DNA of 44,976 nucleotides from Streptomyces ureilyticus. Lineage in GTDB: Bacteria > Actinomycetota > Actinomycetes > Streptomycetales > Streptomycetaceae. Shown one piece after another: positions 1 to 8,096 of the stretch. The stretch is from contig NZ_JAAKZX010000064.1 in NCBI RefSeq assembly GCF_011045025.1, positions 1 to 44,976 on the forward strand. The letters are read 5' to 3'. The notes below the pieces were generated by a model. The model was not told where the DNA came from. It saw nothing but the letters and a program-made list of their open reading frames with translations, and ran no database searches. The stretch's first letter is position 1; each line of letters starts with the position of its first letter. The position numbers and the translations under genes are program-made.

Positions 1-160
1 GCATCTCCGTCTCGAGCCCGGGATGGCCGTGCAGCAGCAGCGCGCACGGGATCGTGTTCCGTCGCACTTCACTCGCGAGTTCGACAAAGCCGTGCATGCC
101 GGCTGGATTCACGAAGGGGGCCGGACATGACCTGCCGAGACCGGTGTGGGACGACTTCAT
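1..160 (-). CDS. partial protein, possibly alpha/beta-hydrolase N-terminus
   Basis: An open frame on the minus strand runs from an ATG at 160-158 off the left edge. The first 53 codons read like real protein, with a hydrophobic strand followed by a turn (IPCALLLHGHPGL) that resembles the third strand and oxyanion-hole HG-x-PG turn of alpha/beta hydrolases. No Shine-Dalgarno is obvious and a later ATG at 97-95 is possible. The frame is divergent from the AIM24 gene and overlaps its proposed first codons, so one of the two starts must be wrong or the region is a joint. A plus-strand frame ending at 128-130 competes for the same bases. Family and strand are both uncertain. Confidence 0.3.
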   Translation of the reverse strand, partial: MKSSHTGLGRSCPAPFVNPAGMHGFVELASEVRRNTIPCALLLHGHPGLETEM

Positions 161-1191
161 GTCGGCTCTGCTGCCGCACACGGCGGCGTCGGCACGCCGC
201 GCCGACCATCGCCGCGCCCATGACCCCGCCCGGCGGCGCTCCCGTACCGCCCCCGGCGCCCGCTCCCGCGCCCTACGGGCAGCCGCCGGACCAGCAGCAG
301 CCTCCGTACGGCCAGCCCCCCGCCCCGAGCGCGCCTCTGCCGCCCGGCTACGGACAGCCTCAAGCACCTCAGGCTCCGGCCCCGCCGCCCGGCTATGGCC
401 AGCCGACCCCGCCTCCGGGGTACGGCCAGCAGCCGCCGTTCGGCCAGGTCCCGGGACAGCCCGGTGCGCCGGGTGCTCCGGGCGCGCCTGCCGGGTACGC
501 GGTACCGCAGGGCGCTCCCCAGGGTGGTGCCGGTGTCGCCGCGGCGCTCCAGCCGTACAAGGAGGCGCCCACCGGCCAGCGCTGGACCCAGCAGAACAAG
601 AAGATGGTCCGGGTCGACCTCGGCATGGGCGGCGACCAGCCCGTGCTCGCCCGCCAGGGCAGCATGGTGCTCTACCAGGGCAAGGTCGACTTCAGCTACA
701 AGAGCGCCGGGTTCTCCGGCCGGATCGTGGGCAACGCGACCGGCCAGGAGATGCAGCTGATGCGCTGTTCGGGCAAGGGCCAGGTGTTCCTCGCCGAGAA
801 GTCCGCCATGCTGCACCCCATCGAACTGCAAGGGGACGCCATCTGCGTCTCCGCGGAGAACGTCCTCGCGTTCGACGAGACACTCCAGTACGAGGTCCGC
901 CGCATCGAAGGACACGGCATCCCCGGAGGCGCGCTGTTCACGATGCAGTTCCAGGGGACCGGCACGATCATCGTCAAGACGCAGGGAGCGCCTGTGGTGC
1001 TGCCGGTCACGCCGACGACGTTCGCCGACTGCAACGCCGTCGTCGCCTGGTCCGCCGCGTCCCAGGTGATCGTCTCCAGCCAGGTGCGGATGCGCCGCAA
1101 CGCCTACCCGGGCGACACCGGAGAGAGCGTGAACCTCCAATTCCGCGGCGCGCCCGGCAATTTCATCGTCATCCAGCCGTACGAGGTCTGA
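127..1191 (+). CDS. AIM24-family protein with Pro/Tyr/Gly/Gln-rich N-terminal linker
   Basis: The C-terminal ~200 residues are an AIM24-like beta-rich domain (Pfam AIM24/DUF124; biochemical role unknown), with motifs such as LARQGSMVLYQGKVDF, MRCSGKGQVFLAE and a C-terminal FIVIQPYEV. Residues ~35-135 are a low-complexity linker with PYGQPP-like repeats. In Streptomyces homologues I recall, this linker follows an N-terminal TerD domain; none is present here. The first 30 residues are Cys/Arg-rich and unlike any domain I know. The ATG at 127 has GAAGGGGG six to seven bases upstream, but it may be fortuitous if the 5' end was lost. It is the first of three consecutive AIM24 genes, 13 bases before the next, so probably an operon. 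Confidence 0.85.
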   Translation: MTCRDRCGTTSCRLCCRTRRRRHAAPTIAAPMTPPGGAPVPPPAPAPAPYGQPPDQQQPPYGQPPAPSAPLPPGYGQPQAPQAPAPPPGYGQPTPPPGYGQQPPFGQVPGQPGAPGAPGAPAGYAVPQGAPQGGAGVAAALQPYKEAPTGQRWTQQNKKMVRVDLGMGGDQPVLARQGSMVLYQGKVDFSYKSAGFSGRIVGNATGQEMQLMRCSGKGQVFLAEKSAMLHPIELQGDAICVSAENVLAFDETLQYEVRRIEGHGIPGGALFTMQFQGTGTIIVKTQGAPVVLPVTPTTFADCNAVVAWSAASQVIVSSQVRMRRNAYPGDTGESVNLQFRGAPGNFIVIQPYEV

Positions 1192-1204
1192 GGGAGCCCG
1201 TCAT

Positions 1205-1885
1205 ATGAACCAGCAGCTCGCGGGCTTCGCCCCGGCACCCGTTGCCGCACGCATGGAGAACCACGGCAACCACATGCTCAAGGTCGCCATGCAGAGCGGG
1301 AGCGACCTCCTCGCGCGCGTGGGGTCGATGGTCGCCTACGAAGGTTTCGTCCAGTACGAGCCGAATCCGCCCGCTGTGCGCCAGATCGCACGCGACTGGG
1401 CCACGGGCGAGGGCGCGCCCCTCATGAAGTGCTCCGGAGACGGACTGCTCTATCTGGCCGACTACGGAGCGAACGTGGTCGTCATCAACCTCAACGGCGA
1501 CGGAATCTCCGTCAACGCCACCAACCTGCTCGCTTTCGACGCACACCTCCAATGGGGTGTCGAACGCGTCAAGGGACTGGCGAAATTCGCTGGACAGGGC
1601 ATGTGGAACACCAAGATCTCCGGGCAGGGCTGGGTCGCGCTGACCTCCCGGGGCAAGCCCATCGTCGTCGACTGCGGCGGCGGTGAGGACGAGACGTACG
1701 TCGACCCGGACGCGCTCGTCGCCTGGTCCCCGAACCTCAAGGTGAAGGGCAAGCGCACCTTCAAGGCGGGGTCGCTGATCGGGCGGGGGAGCGGAGAGGC
1801 GTTCCAGATGGCCTTCTCCGGACAGGGCATCGTCGTCGTCCAGCCCAGCGAGGACAGCACCGACCGCCTCCGAGTCCGGGGCTGA
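1205..1885 (+). CDS. AIM24-family protein (second of three)
   Basis: This 226-residue protein consists almost entirely of one AIM24-like domain: MLKVAMQSGSDLLARVGSMV, then a central MKCSGDGLLYLADYG segment, and a closing GQGIVVVQPSE strand. It has no signal peptide or membrane segment, so it is probably cytoplasmic. The ATG lies 13 bases after the previous stop with a GAGGGAG ribosome-binding site. It differs clearly from its neighbours in sequence, so the three genes are old duplicates rather than recent copies. Family assignment is firm; function is unknown. AIM24 proteins often sit near TerD-type stress genes in actinobacteria, which is suggestive only. Confidence 0.9.
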   Translation: MNQQLAGFAPAPVAARMENHGNHMLKVAMQSGSDLLARVGSMVAYEGFVQYEPNPPAVRQIARDWATGEGAPLMKCSGDGLLYLADYGANVVVINLNGDGISVNATNLLAFDAHLQWGVERVKGLAKFAGQGMWNTKISGQGWVALTSRGKPIVVDCGGGEDETYVDPDALVAWSPNLKVKGKRTFKAGSLIGRGSGEAFQMAFSGQGIVVVQPSEDSTDRLRVRG

Positions 1886-1901
1886 GGGGGAGCCACACAT
1901 C

Positions 1902-2657
1902 ATGCAGAGCCCGCTTTTCGCCTACAACGAGCAGCAGTCCCAGGAGCGCTACAGCCTGCAGAACAAGCAGATGCTGCGCGTCGCCCTGGAGGGCCACGAC
2001 GACGTGCTCGCCCGCAAGGGCACCATGGTCGCCTACCAGGGGCTGGTGGAGTTCGACGCCGAGTTCCAGAGTTCCGGCCAGCGACGCTCCCGCGCACAGA
2101 CGGGAGAGGGCCTCGACCTGATGCGCTGCCATGGACAGGGCACCGTCTATCTGGCCAACCTCGCCCAGCACATCCATGTGGTGGACGTGGACCAGGACGG
2201 CCTCACTGTGGACAGCAGCTACGTCCTTGCCATGGACTCCTCGCTGCACCACGAGGTGATCGCCGTGGACAGCCAGTACGGCATCTCCGGCTCCGGCAAG
2301 TACCAGCTCAACATCTCCGGGCGGGGCAAGGCCGCCCTGATGACCTCGGGGATGCCGCTGATGATGCAGGTCACCCCTGACCGGTTCGTGAACTGCGACG
2401 CCGACGCGATCGTCGCCTGGTCGACGAGTCTGCGGGTACAGATGCAGGCCCAGACACACTCCTCCGGAGTGTTCCGGCGCCGCGGCAACACCGGTGAGGG
2501 CTGGGAGCTCAGTTTCATGGGCCAGGGCTACGTGCTCGTCCAGCCCAGCGAGCTGCTGCCGCCGCAGAACGCGACGATCGGCTCCGGCGTCGCCGCCCAG
2601 TACGGGGTGGGCCAGCAGGGAGCCCGGGGGCAGAACCAGGGCAACGTCTGGAGTTGA
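1902..2657 (+). CDS. AIM24-family protein (third of three)
   Basis: A 251-residue AIM24-domain protein with the family's repeated pattern: MLRVALEGHDDVLARKGTMV at ~25-44, MRCHGQGTVYLANLA near the middle and GQGYVLVQPSE near the end, followed by a short Gly/Gln-rich tail. It starts at an ATG 16 bases after the previous gene and carries a GAGGGGGAG ribosome-binding site. It is the last gene of the apparent AIM24 operon; a perfect 15-bp hairpin follows 18 bases after its stop. No enzymatic motif is visible, and the tandem arrangement suggests the three products may form a hetero-oligomer (inference). Confidence 0.9.
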   Translation: MQSPLFAYNEQQSQERYSLQNKQMLRVALEGHDDVLARKGTMVAYQGLVEFDAEFQSSGQRRSRAQTGEGLDLMRCHGQGTVYLANLAQHIHVVDVDQDGLTVDSSYVLAMDSSLHHEVIAVDSQYGISGSGKYQLNISGRGKAALMTSGMPLMMQVTPDRFVNCDADAIVAWSTSLRVQMQAQTHSSGVFRRRGNTGEGWELSFMGQGYVLVQPSELLPPQNATIGSGVAAQYGVGQQGARGQNQGNVWS

Positions 2658-2675
2658 GTCTCCTAGGAGGCGTGT

Positions 2676-2709
2676 GTAAGGGGCGGCCGCCATTGCGGCC
2701 GCCCCTTAC
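2676..2709. terminator. bidirectional hairpin terminator
   Basis: Perfect inverted repeat with arms 2676-2690 and 2695-2709 (GTAAGGGGCGGCCGC and its complement) and the loop CATT. It lies between the converging AIM24 operon and the Nudix gene, whose stop begins five bases later, so it can end transcripts from both sides. Confidence 0.85.
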
Positions 2710-2713
2710 CGGT

Positions 2714-3235
2714 TCAGAGCCTGGACCGCGTGGCCTCGAGCAGTCGCACCACGGAGTCGTCCGCCACGTCCGCCACCTCGTCGTAAGCGAACCAGCGCAG
2801 GTCGAGCGATTCGTCGCTGATCTCCTGGACCGCGGCGACCGGCGCCAGCACCGCGTACTGCACGTCGAAGTGACAGTGGCACGGCGGCGGGATCGGGTGC
2901 CGGTCGAGCCGTACCGGCCCGCCCGGGAGCAGCGTCAGACCAGGGATGCCCGACTCCTCCTTGGCCTCACGTCGGGCCGCAGCCTCCAGAGTCGCGTCCT
3001 GAGGCTCGCAATGGCCGCCCATCTGCAGCCACATGCGCAGCTTCTTGTGCAGCGTCAGCAGCACACGCCCCTGCTCCGGATCGATGACCAGGGCACTCGC
3101 CGTGATGTGCCCGGCCCCGCAGGCCTTCCACATGCCGTCCGGATGAGCCTGAAGATGATCCAGATAGGCCTGGCGCAGCTCTTCCTGGCCCTCGTAGCCC
3201 TTCAGTACGAGGACCGCGTCGTCATGGAGGCTCAC
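2714..3235 (-). CDS. Nudix hydrolase
   Basis: 173-residue Nudix-fold protein that should hydrolyse a nucleoside-diphosphate-linked substrate; the substrate cannot be told from sequence. The Nudix box is at residues ~73-97: GGHCEP, then the REAKEESG core that holds the metal-binding glutamates. The spacing before the RE pair is one residue off the textbook pattern and the first acidic residue is Asp, a common variation. I start it at the GTG at 3235, whose bases overlap the stop of the upstream metalloprotease gene (GTGA). The longer open frame continues into that gene in an unlikely, Arg/Gly-rich sequence. Translational coupling with the metalloprotease is expected. Confidence 0.88.
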   Translation of the reverse strand: MSLHDDAVLVLKGYEGQEELRQAYLDHLQAHPDGMWKACGAGHITASALVIDPEQGRVLLTLHKKLRMWLQMGGHCEPQDATLEAAARREAKEESGIPGLTLLPGGPVRLDRHPIPPPCHCHFDVQYAVLAPVAAVQEISDESLDLRWFAYDEVADVADDSVVRLLEATRSRL

Positions 3236-4683
3236 TCGGCGCCGTCGCCCTTGTCGTCGTCCTTCTTGTCGTCGTGCTCGGCCTCGCCCTTCTTGAGGTC
3301 CGGCTTCTGGGCGGAACCGCCCGCGGCCTCCCCGAGCATCTTGTCCAGCTCGGAGAAGTCCAGCTGCTCGCGGTGCACGAAGCCGTCCGGGTCGTCCAGA
3401 TCGGAGGCGGTCGGCAGCATGTCCGGGTGCGCCCACAGGGCGTCCCGGCCGTCGACACCGCGCGCGTCCGTGAGCGAGGCCCACAGCCGCGAGGCGTCCC
3501 GCAGCCGGCGCGGGCGCAGCTCCAGACCGATCAGCGTGGCGAAGGTCTGCTCGGCAGGACCGCCCGACGCACGGCGGCGCCGCAGCGTCTCACGCAGCGC
3601 GTCCGCGGACGACAGACGCGGCTTCGCCGCCGCGTGCACGACCGCGTCCACCCAGCCCTCGACGAGCGCCAGCGCCGTCTCCAGACGGGCCAGCGCCACC
3701 TTCTGGGCAGGCGTGTCCTCCGGCTGGAACATGCCCTGCTGGAGCGCGTCCTGAAGCTGCTCCGGGTTCGACGGGTCGAGCTGGCCGACCACGTCCTCCA
3801 GCTTGGCCGTGTCGACCTTGATCCCGCGCGCGTAACCCTCGACCGCCCCGAACAGGTGCGAACGCAGCCATGGCACATGCGCGAACAGACGCTGGTGGGC
3901 GGCCTCGCGCAGGGCGAGGTACAGCCGCACCTCCTCCTTCGGCACGCCGAGGTCCTTGCCGAACGCCTCGATGTTCACCGGAAGCAGCGCGGCCCGGCCG
4001 GCCGGGCCGAGCGGCAGGCCGATGTCGGTCGAGCCGAACACCTCGCCCGCGAGCACGCCGACGGCCTGCCCGATCTGCGTACCGAACATGGCGCCGCCCA
4101 TGGAGCGCATCATCCCGATGAGCGGGCCCGCCATGGCCTGCATCTCCTCGGGAAGCACATCGCCCATGGCCGCGCCGACGCGCTCGGCGACCGGGTCGAC
4201 GAGCTCCTTCCACACCGGAAGGGTCGCCTCGACCCACTCCGCGCGGCTCCACGCCACCGCGGAGCCGGCGCCGGACGGCAGGGACGTCGCGTTGTCCAGC
4301 CACAGGTCGGCCAGGCGCACCGCCTCCTCGACTCCGGAGCGCTCGGCGGGGCCGACACTGGAGTCCTTGCTGCCGTCAGGGGCGCCCTGGGACACCGTCT
4401 GACGGGCGATCTGCTTGGCCATGTCCCAGTTCACCGGGCCGCCCTCGTACGAGAGCATCTGGCCCAGCTGCTGGAACGCGGCGCCCAGATCATTGGGGTT
4501 CATGGAACCGAACATCGCGGCGAGCGGGTTGTCGGCGCCGGGTCCGCCGGCTCCGGGGAACCCGAAACCGAACGGGTTGGCCGGTCCCTGGCCACCACCG
4601 CTCTGCTGGTCCTTCTTCTTGCCCTCGTCGCCGTCGTCCGGCTCCTCCGGCGGAAGGCCGAATCCGAATGGGGTGTCACTCAC
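3232..4683 (-). CDS. zinc-dependent metalloprotease (DUF2342/zincin_2 family)
   Basis: 483-residue protein of the actinobacterial coenzyme F420 biosynthesis-associated/zincin_2 family, annotated widely as putative hydrolase. The N-terminus is Gly/Pro/Phe-rich (PFGFG repeats), followed by an alpha-helical domain. The zincin-like active segment is REAAHQRLFAHVPWLRSHL around residues 270-290, carrying E-x-x-H but not a classic HExxH. The C-terminal ~40 residues are highly charged (Lys/Asp/Glu). No signal peptide is seen. It is transcribed divergently from the epimerase gene and is translationally coupled to the downstream Nudix gene. The family is recognised with confidence; the physiological substrate is unknown. 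Confidence 0.88.
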   Translation of the reverse strand: MSDTPFGFGLPPEEPDDGDEGKKKDQQSGGGQGPANPFGFGFPGAGGPGADNPLAAMFGSMNPNDLGAAFQQLGQMLSYEGGPVNWDMAKQIARQTVSQGAPDGSKDSSVGPAERSGVEEAVRLADLWLDNATSLPSGAGSAVAWSRAEWVEATLPVWKELVDPVAERVGAAMGDVLPEEMQAMAGPLIGMMRSMGGAMFGTQIGQAVGVLAGEVFGSTDIGLPLGPAGRAALLPVNIEAFGKDLGVPKEEVRLYLALREAAHQRLFAHVPWLRSHLFGAVEGYARGIKVDTAKLEDVVGQLDPSNPEQLQDALQQGMFQPEDTPAQKVALARLETALALVEGWVDAVVHAAAKPRLSSADALRETLRRRRASGGPAEQTFATLIGLELRPRRLRDASRLWASLTDARGVDGRDALWAHPDMLPTASDLDDPDGFVHREQLDFSELDKMLGEAAGGSAQKPDLKKGEAEHDDKKDDDKGDGAE

Positions 4684-4875
4684 GGGATTCCTCGGCTGTT
4701 AAGGCCGCCGGTTCTCTCCGACGGCACGGCTGCCCGACAACACCACCCAGCGTAGACACCGCGGCCGGTTCGGGCCTCGATGCTTCGCCGACTCCTGGGC
4801 TGCGGCAGGATGGATGCCACCTGGTTCGTACGCGTCACGCGCGTCCTTACTGAAGACAACCGCTGGAGACGCCCG

Positions 4876-5988
4876 GTGAGTTCCCCAGATCCACAGGTTC
4901 GCGCAGCGCGAAACCCCTCAACCAGTCCGACCGTACGCGGTCCCGTAGTCGCGGTCACCGGTGCCGCCGACGGTATCGGCGCCCTGCTCACCGAGCGGCT
5001 CGCCGCCAGCGACGAGATCAAGCAGGTCATCGCCATCGACGAGCGGCGCGGTGAGTGCGCGGACGCCCAGTGGCACATCCTTGACGTACGCGACCCGGTG
5101 ATCGCCGAAAAGCTGCGCGGCGCGGACGTCGTGGTCCATCTGGCGCTCGATCTCGACCTGGAGACCGACCCGGCGGCGCGCACCGCGTACAACGTGCGGG
5201 GCACCCAGACCGTGCTCACCGCCGCGGCGGCGGCCGGGGTGCACCGGGTGGTGCTGTGCACCTCGGCGATGGTCTACGGAGCGCTGCCCGACAACGAACT
5301 GCCCCTCTCCGAAGACGCAGAACTGCGCGCCACCGCGGAGGCCACAGGAGTCGGCGACCTCCTGGAGGTCGAGCGGCTCGCGAAGCGGGCGCCCCGCGCG
5401 CATCCCGGGCTCAACGTCACCGTCGTACGGCCCGCCGTGCTCGTCGGAGGCACCGACACCGCCCTCACGCGCTACTTCGAGTCGCCCCGGCTGCTCGTCG
5501 TCGCCGGGTCCCGGCCCGCCTGGCAGTTCTGCCACGTCGAGGACCTGTGCAGTGCCCTGGAGTACGCCGTCCTGGAGAAGGTCGACGGGGAGCTGGCCGT
5601 GGGCTGCGACGGCTGGCTGGAGCAGGAGGAGGTCGAGGAACTCAGCGGGATCCGCCGGATGGAACTGCCCTCGGCCGTCGCCCTGGGCGCCGCCGCCCGG
5701 CTCCACCGGATCGGGCTCACACCCTCGCCGGCCGGAGACCTCGCCTACACGATGTACCCCTGGGTGGTCAGCGGGAGCCGGCTCCATGACGCCGGATGGC
5801 GCCCGCAGTGGACCAACGAGGAGGTCCTCGCCGAACTCCTGGAGGAGGTCGCCGGGCGGCACACGGTGGCCGGACGTCGCCTCGGCCGCAAGGACGCCAC
5901 CGCCGCCGGAGCCGCGGGCGCGACGGTCGCACTGCTCGGTACGGCCGCTGTGGTCCGCCGGGTGCGGAAGGCCCGACGGCGCATCTGA
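4876..5988 (+). CDS. NAD-dependent epimerase/dehydratase-like SDR protein
   Basis: 370-residue extended short-chain dehydrogenase/reductase. The Rossmann dinucleotide motif VTGAADGIG is near residues 22-30, VVHLALDLD corresponds to the next beta-strand, and CTSAMVYG near 135 carries the active-site Ser/Tyr region; the usual YxxxK is degenerate (VERLAKRA follows), so catalytic activity is uncertain. A short Ala/Gly-rich hydrophobic stretch (GAAGATVALLGTAAVV) followed by an Arg/Lys tail ends the protein and could be a C-terminal membrane anchor. The GTG at 4876 is preferred because GGAG lies seven bases upstream; the open frame extends to 4780 without a better site. It is divergent from the metalloprotease gene. 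Confidence 0.82.
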   Translation: MSSPDPQVRAARNPSTSPTVRGPVVAVTGAADGIGALLTERLAASDEIKQVIAIDERRGECADAQWHILDVRDPVIAEKLRGADVVVHLALDLDLETDPAARTAYNVRGTQTVLTAAAAAGVHRVVLCTSAMVYGALPDNELPLSEDAELRATAEATGVGDLLEVERLAKRAPRAHPGLNVTVVRPAVLVGGTDTALTRYFESPRLLVVAGSRPAWQFCHVEDLCSALEYAVLEKVDGELAVGCDGWLEQEEVEELSGIRRMELPSAVALGAAARLHRIGLTPSPAGDLAYTMYPWVVSGSRLHDAGWRPQWTNEEVLAELLEEVAGRHTVAGRRLGRKDATAAGAAGATVALLGTAAVVRRVRKARRRI

Positions 5989-6066
5989 CGCACGTACACG
6001 TCCCAAGGCCGTATGCCCGGAGGAACTGCGTTCCGCGTTGTCAGTGGCGTGGTGCACGATGGGCGT

Positions 6067-6528
6067 ATGGCAACTATGAGTGATCACCCCGGTGAGCAGG
6101 GGGCGCAGGATCCCGTCAAGCTGTTGGCGATCCGGGAAACCGCCCTCTCCGTGGACGAGGTCTTCCGAGCCGTCGGGGACGACGCCTCCGGTGGGACCGC
6201 GCTGTTCGTCGGGACCGTCAGGAACCACGACGGGGGAGCGGACGTCGACGCGCTCGGGTACTCCTGCCATCCCAGTGCCGAGGCGGAGATGCGGCGCATA
6301 GCCGAGAAGGTGGTCGCCGAGTATCCGGTGCGGGCGCTTGCGGCCGTTCACCGGGTGGGAGACCTCAGGGTCGGGGACCTCGCCGTCGTAGTCGCCGTCT
6401 CCTGCCCCCATCGCGGCGAGGCCTTCGAGGCCTGCCGCAAGCTGATCGACGACCTGAAGCACGAAGTGCCCATCTGGAAGCACCAGAAATTCTCGGACGG
6501 CACAGAAGAATGGGTGGGCGCTTGCTGA
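6067..6528 (+). CDS. moaE: molybdopterin synthase catalytic (large) subunit
   Basis: MoaE transfers sulfur from the MoaD thiocarboxylate to precursor Z (cPMP) to make molybdopterin. The 153-residue sequence has the family landmarks: ALFVGTVRNHDGG near the start, HRVGDLRVGD in the middle, and the Lys-rich active-site segment KHEVPIWKHQKF near the C-terminus, which supplies the conserved lysines. The start is the ATG at 6067, with a second ATG three codons later; no strong ribosome-binding site precedes either. No moaD is adjacent, so the partner must be elsewhere. It follows the epimerase gene in the same direction by 78 bases. Confidence 0.93.
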   Translation: MATMSDHPGEQGAQDPVKLLAIRETALSVDEVFRAVGDDASGGTALFVGTVRNHDGGADVDALGYSCHPSAEAEMRRIAEKVVAEYPVRALAAVHRVGDLRVGDLAVVVAVSCPHRGEAFEACRKLIDDLKHEVPIWKHQKFSDGTEEWVGAC

Positions 6529-6548
6529 CCGTGTGAGCGCGCGCGTTC

Positions 6549-6562
6549 CGGTTGCGTAACCG
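6549..6562. repeat. small inverted repeat after moaE
   Basis: Arms CGGTT and AACCG flank GCGT. It is short and could be a weak terminator for moaE or chance. A second imperfect palindrome, CTGCTGATCAGTCAG, lies at 6601-6615 upstream of the small membrane protein gene. Confidence 0.3.
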
Positions 6563-6647
6563 CACCCCCGCCATGAGCGTTGAACACGGGCATGGTTAAT
6601 CTGCTGATCAGTCAGTTGCGGTTGCTTCATGGGGTTGGGAGGTCGGC

Positions 6648-6857
6648 ATGGCGGCGCTCGCCTGGTTGCTGATTCCGCTTTTGGCCGCGATTGGTGCCGG
6701 ACTGTGGGGCACATGGGTCGGTCGTAACCGCAGGACCATTGGGGACGGCGTCGAGCTCGCGGGCTACATGCGCTTTCGCGAGGCCATGGAGAAGCCGCAG
6801 CGGGCGAAGCAGCCCGTGGAGGAGCAGCACATGGAGAACTCGCCCACGGACGCCTGA
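6648..6857 (+). CDS. small membrane protein, conserved hypothetical
   Basis: 69-residue protein with one N-terminal transmembrane helix (residues ~3-24, LAWLLIPLLAAIGAGLWGTW) followed by a short charged cytoplasmic tail rich in Glu, Lys and Gln. The ATG has a strong GGGAGG ribosome-binding site and the codon bias fits the genome. No catalytic motif is visible. It lies between moaE and the PDZ protease gene and is followed by a UUCG-capped hairpin, so it may be a single-gene transcript. Function unknown. Confidence 0.75.
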   Translation: MAALAWLLIPLLAAIGAGLWGTWVGRNRRTIGDGVELAGYMRFREAMEKPQRAKQPVEEQHMENSPTDA

Positions 6858-6877
6858 CCACCTGCACCGAGGGCAGC

Positions 6878-6897
6878 CTGGGGCGTTCGCGCCCCGG
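6878..6897 (+). terminator. UUCG-tetraloop hairpin
   Basis: CTGGGGCG-TTCG-CGCCCCGG: an eight-bp stem with one G-T pair and the very stable UUCG loop, 20 bases after the small membrane protein gene. No T-run follows, as is usual in Streptomyces. Confidence 0.65.
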
Positions 6898-6964
6898 CCC
6901 CCTTGAGGTCCCGTACGGGCGGCCCCGACGGGGCACTGACAGGGTGGTCCCGTACTGTCGTTCC

Positions 6965-8059
6965 ATGCCACGCCGCACCGCGACGATGCTCGCCTCCACC
7001 CTGATGCTGATCGCGCTCCTGTGCGCAGGGGTCTTCATCAATGTGCCGTACTCGGAGATGTCACCCGGTCCGACGGTGAACACGCTCGGCGAGCACGACG
7101 GCGAGCCGGTGCTCCAGATCTCCGGCCGCAAGACCTACCCGGCGGACGGCAACCTCAACATGACGACGGTCCGCGTCACGAGCGCCGACTACAAGATGAA
7201 TCTCGTCGAGGCCGTGTACGGCTGGCTGGCACACGACAACAAGGTGGTCCCGCACGACACCCTCTACCCGGACGGCAAGACCGAGGAGCAGTCGACGCAG
7301 GAGAACGCCGAGGAGTTCAGCCAGTCCCAGGAGAGCGCCAAGGTCGCGGCCCTCAAGGAGCGGGACATCCCGGTGAAGTCCTGGACCATCGTCTCCTCCG
7401 TGCTCAAGGACAGCCCCGCCGAGGGCAAGCTGCACGCGGGCGATGTGATCAAGGCCGTGGACGGTACGCCGGTCAAGGCGTACGACGAGGTGGCGAAGCT
7501 GGTCACCAAGCACAAGCCGGGCGAGAAGGTCGTCTTCACCGTCGTGCCCGCCAAGGAGCAGGCCGCCGCCGAGAAGGAGAAGCGGACGGCGACGAAGACC
7601 GAGGACATCACCATCACCACGACGAAGTCGGACGACGAGGGCGAGAAGCGCGCGATCGTCGGCATCGCGGCCGGGACCGATCACACCTTCCCGTTCACCA
7701 TCGACATCAAGCTGGCCGACGTCGGCGGCCCGAGCGCCGGCCTGATGTTCGCCCTCGGCATCGTCGACAAACTCACCCCGGGCGACCTCACCGGCGGCAC
7801 GTTCGTGGCCGGCACCGGCACCATCGACGACGACGGCAAGGTCGGCCCCATCGGCGGCATCGAAATGAAGACGGTCGGCGCCCGCGCCCAGGGCGCCGCG
7901 TACTTCCTGACGCCCAAGGACAACTGCGCGGCAGCCGCCCGGGACATCCCCGACGGGCTCACCCTCATCAAGGTCGACACCCTTGACGACGCGATGAACG
8001 CCCTCGAGGACATCCGCGGCGGCGACACCGACAACCTGCCCCAGTGCACGAAGAGCTGA
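6965..8059 (+). CDS. secreted/membrane PDZ domain protease with Lon-type S16 domain (YlbL-like)
   Basis: 364-residue protein: an N-terminal signal-anchor helix (residues ~8-28), a PDZ domain in the middle (GKLHAGDVIKAVDGTPV) and a C-terminal Lon-type proteolytic domain. The catalytic Ser lies in GGPSAGLMFAL and the Lys in KTVGARAQGA, the S16 Ser-Lys dyad. The protein should be membrane-anchored with its domains outside. The ATG at 6965 follows a TACTGT -10-like hexamer by seven bases and has no ribosome-binding site, so the transcript may be leaderless; the open frame reaches slightly upstream to 6944. It converges on the PPA1309 gene. Confidence 0.9.
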   Translation: MPRRTATMLASTLMLIALLCAGVFINVPYSEMSPGPTVNTLGEHDGEPVLQISGRKTYPADGNLNMTTVRVTSADYKMNLVEAVYGWLAHDNKVVPHDTLYPDGKTEEQSTQENAEEFSQSQESAKVAALKERDIPVKSWTIVSSVLKDSPAEGKLHAGDVIKAVDGTPVKAYDEVAKLVTKHKPGEKVVFTVVPAKEQAAAEKEKRTATKTEDITITTTKSDDEGEKRAIVGIAAGTDHTFPFTIDIKLADVGGPSAGLMFALGIVDKLTPGDLTGGTFVAGTGTIDDDGKVGPIGGIEMKTVGARAQGAAYFLTPKDNCAAAARDIPDGLTLIKVDTLDDAMNALEDIRGGDTDNLPQCTKS

Positions 8060-8096
8060 GCCGGCTCATGAAGTACGACGCCAAGCGCTACGAGTG

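Noticed and set aside
2..130. Plus-strand frame ending at 128-130 with ATGA overlap to the AIM24 start
   Set aside because: It would be a tidy coupled upstream gene, but its composition is less protein-like than the minus-strand frame over the same bases, so it was not annotated; the call remains uncertain.
3222..3484. Longer N-terminus for the Nudix protein starting at 3484
   Set aside because: The added ~83 residues are an Arg/Gly-rich shadow of the metalloprotease gene; the GTGA overlap gives a family-length protein.
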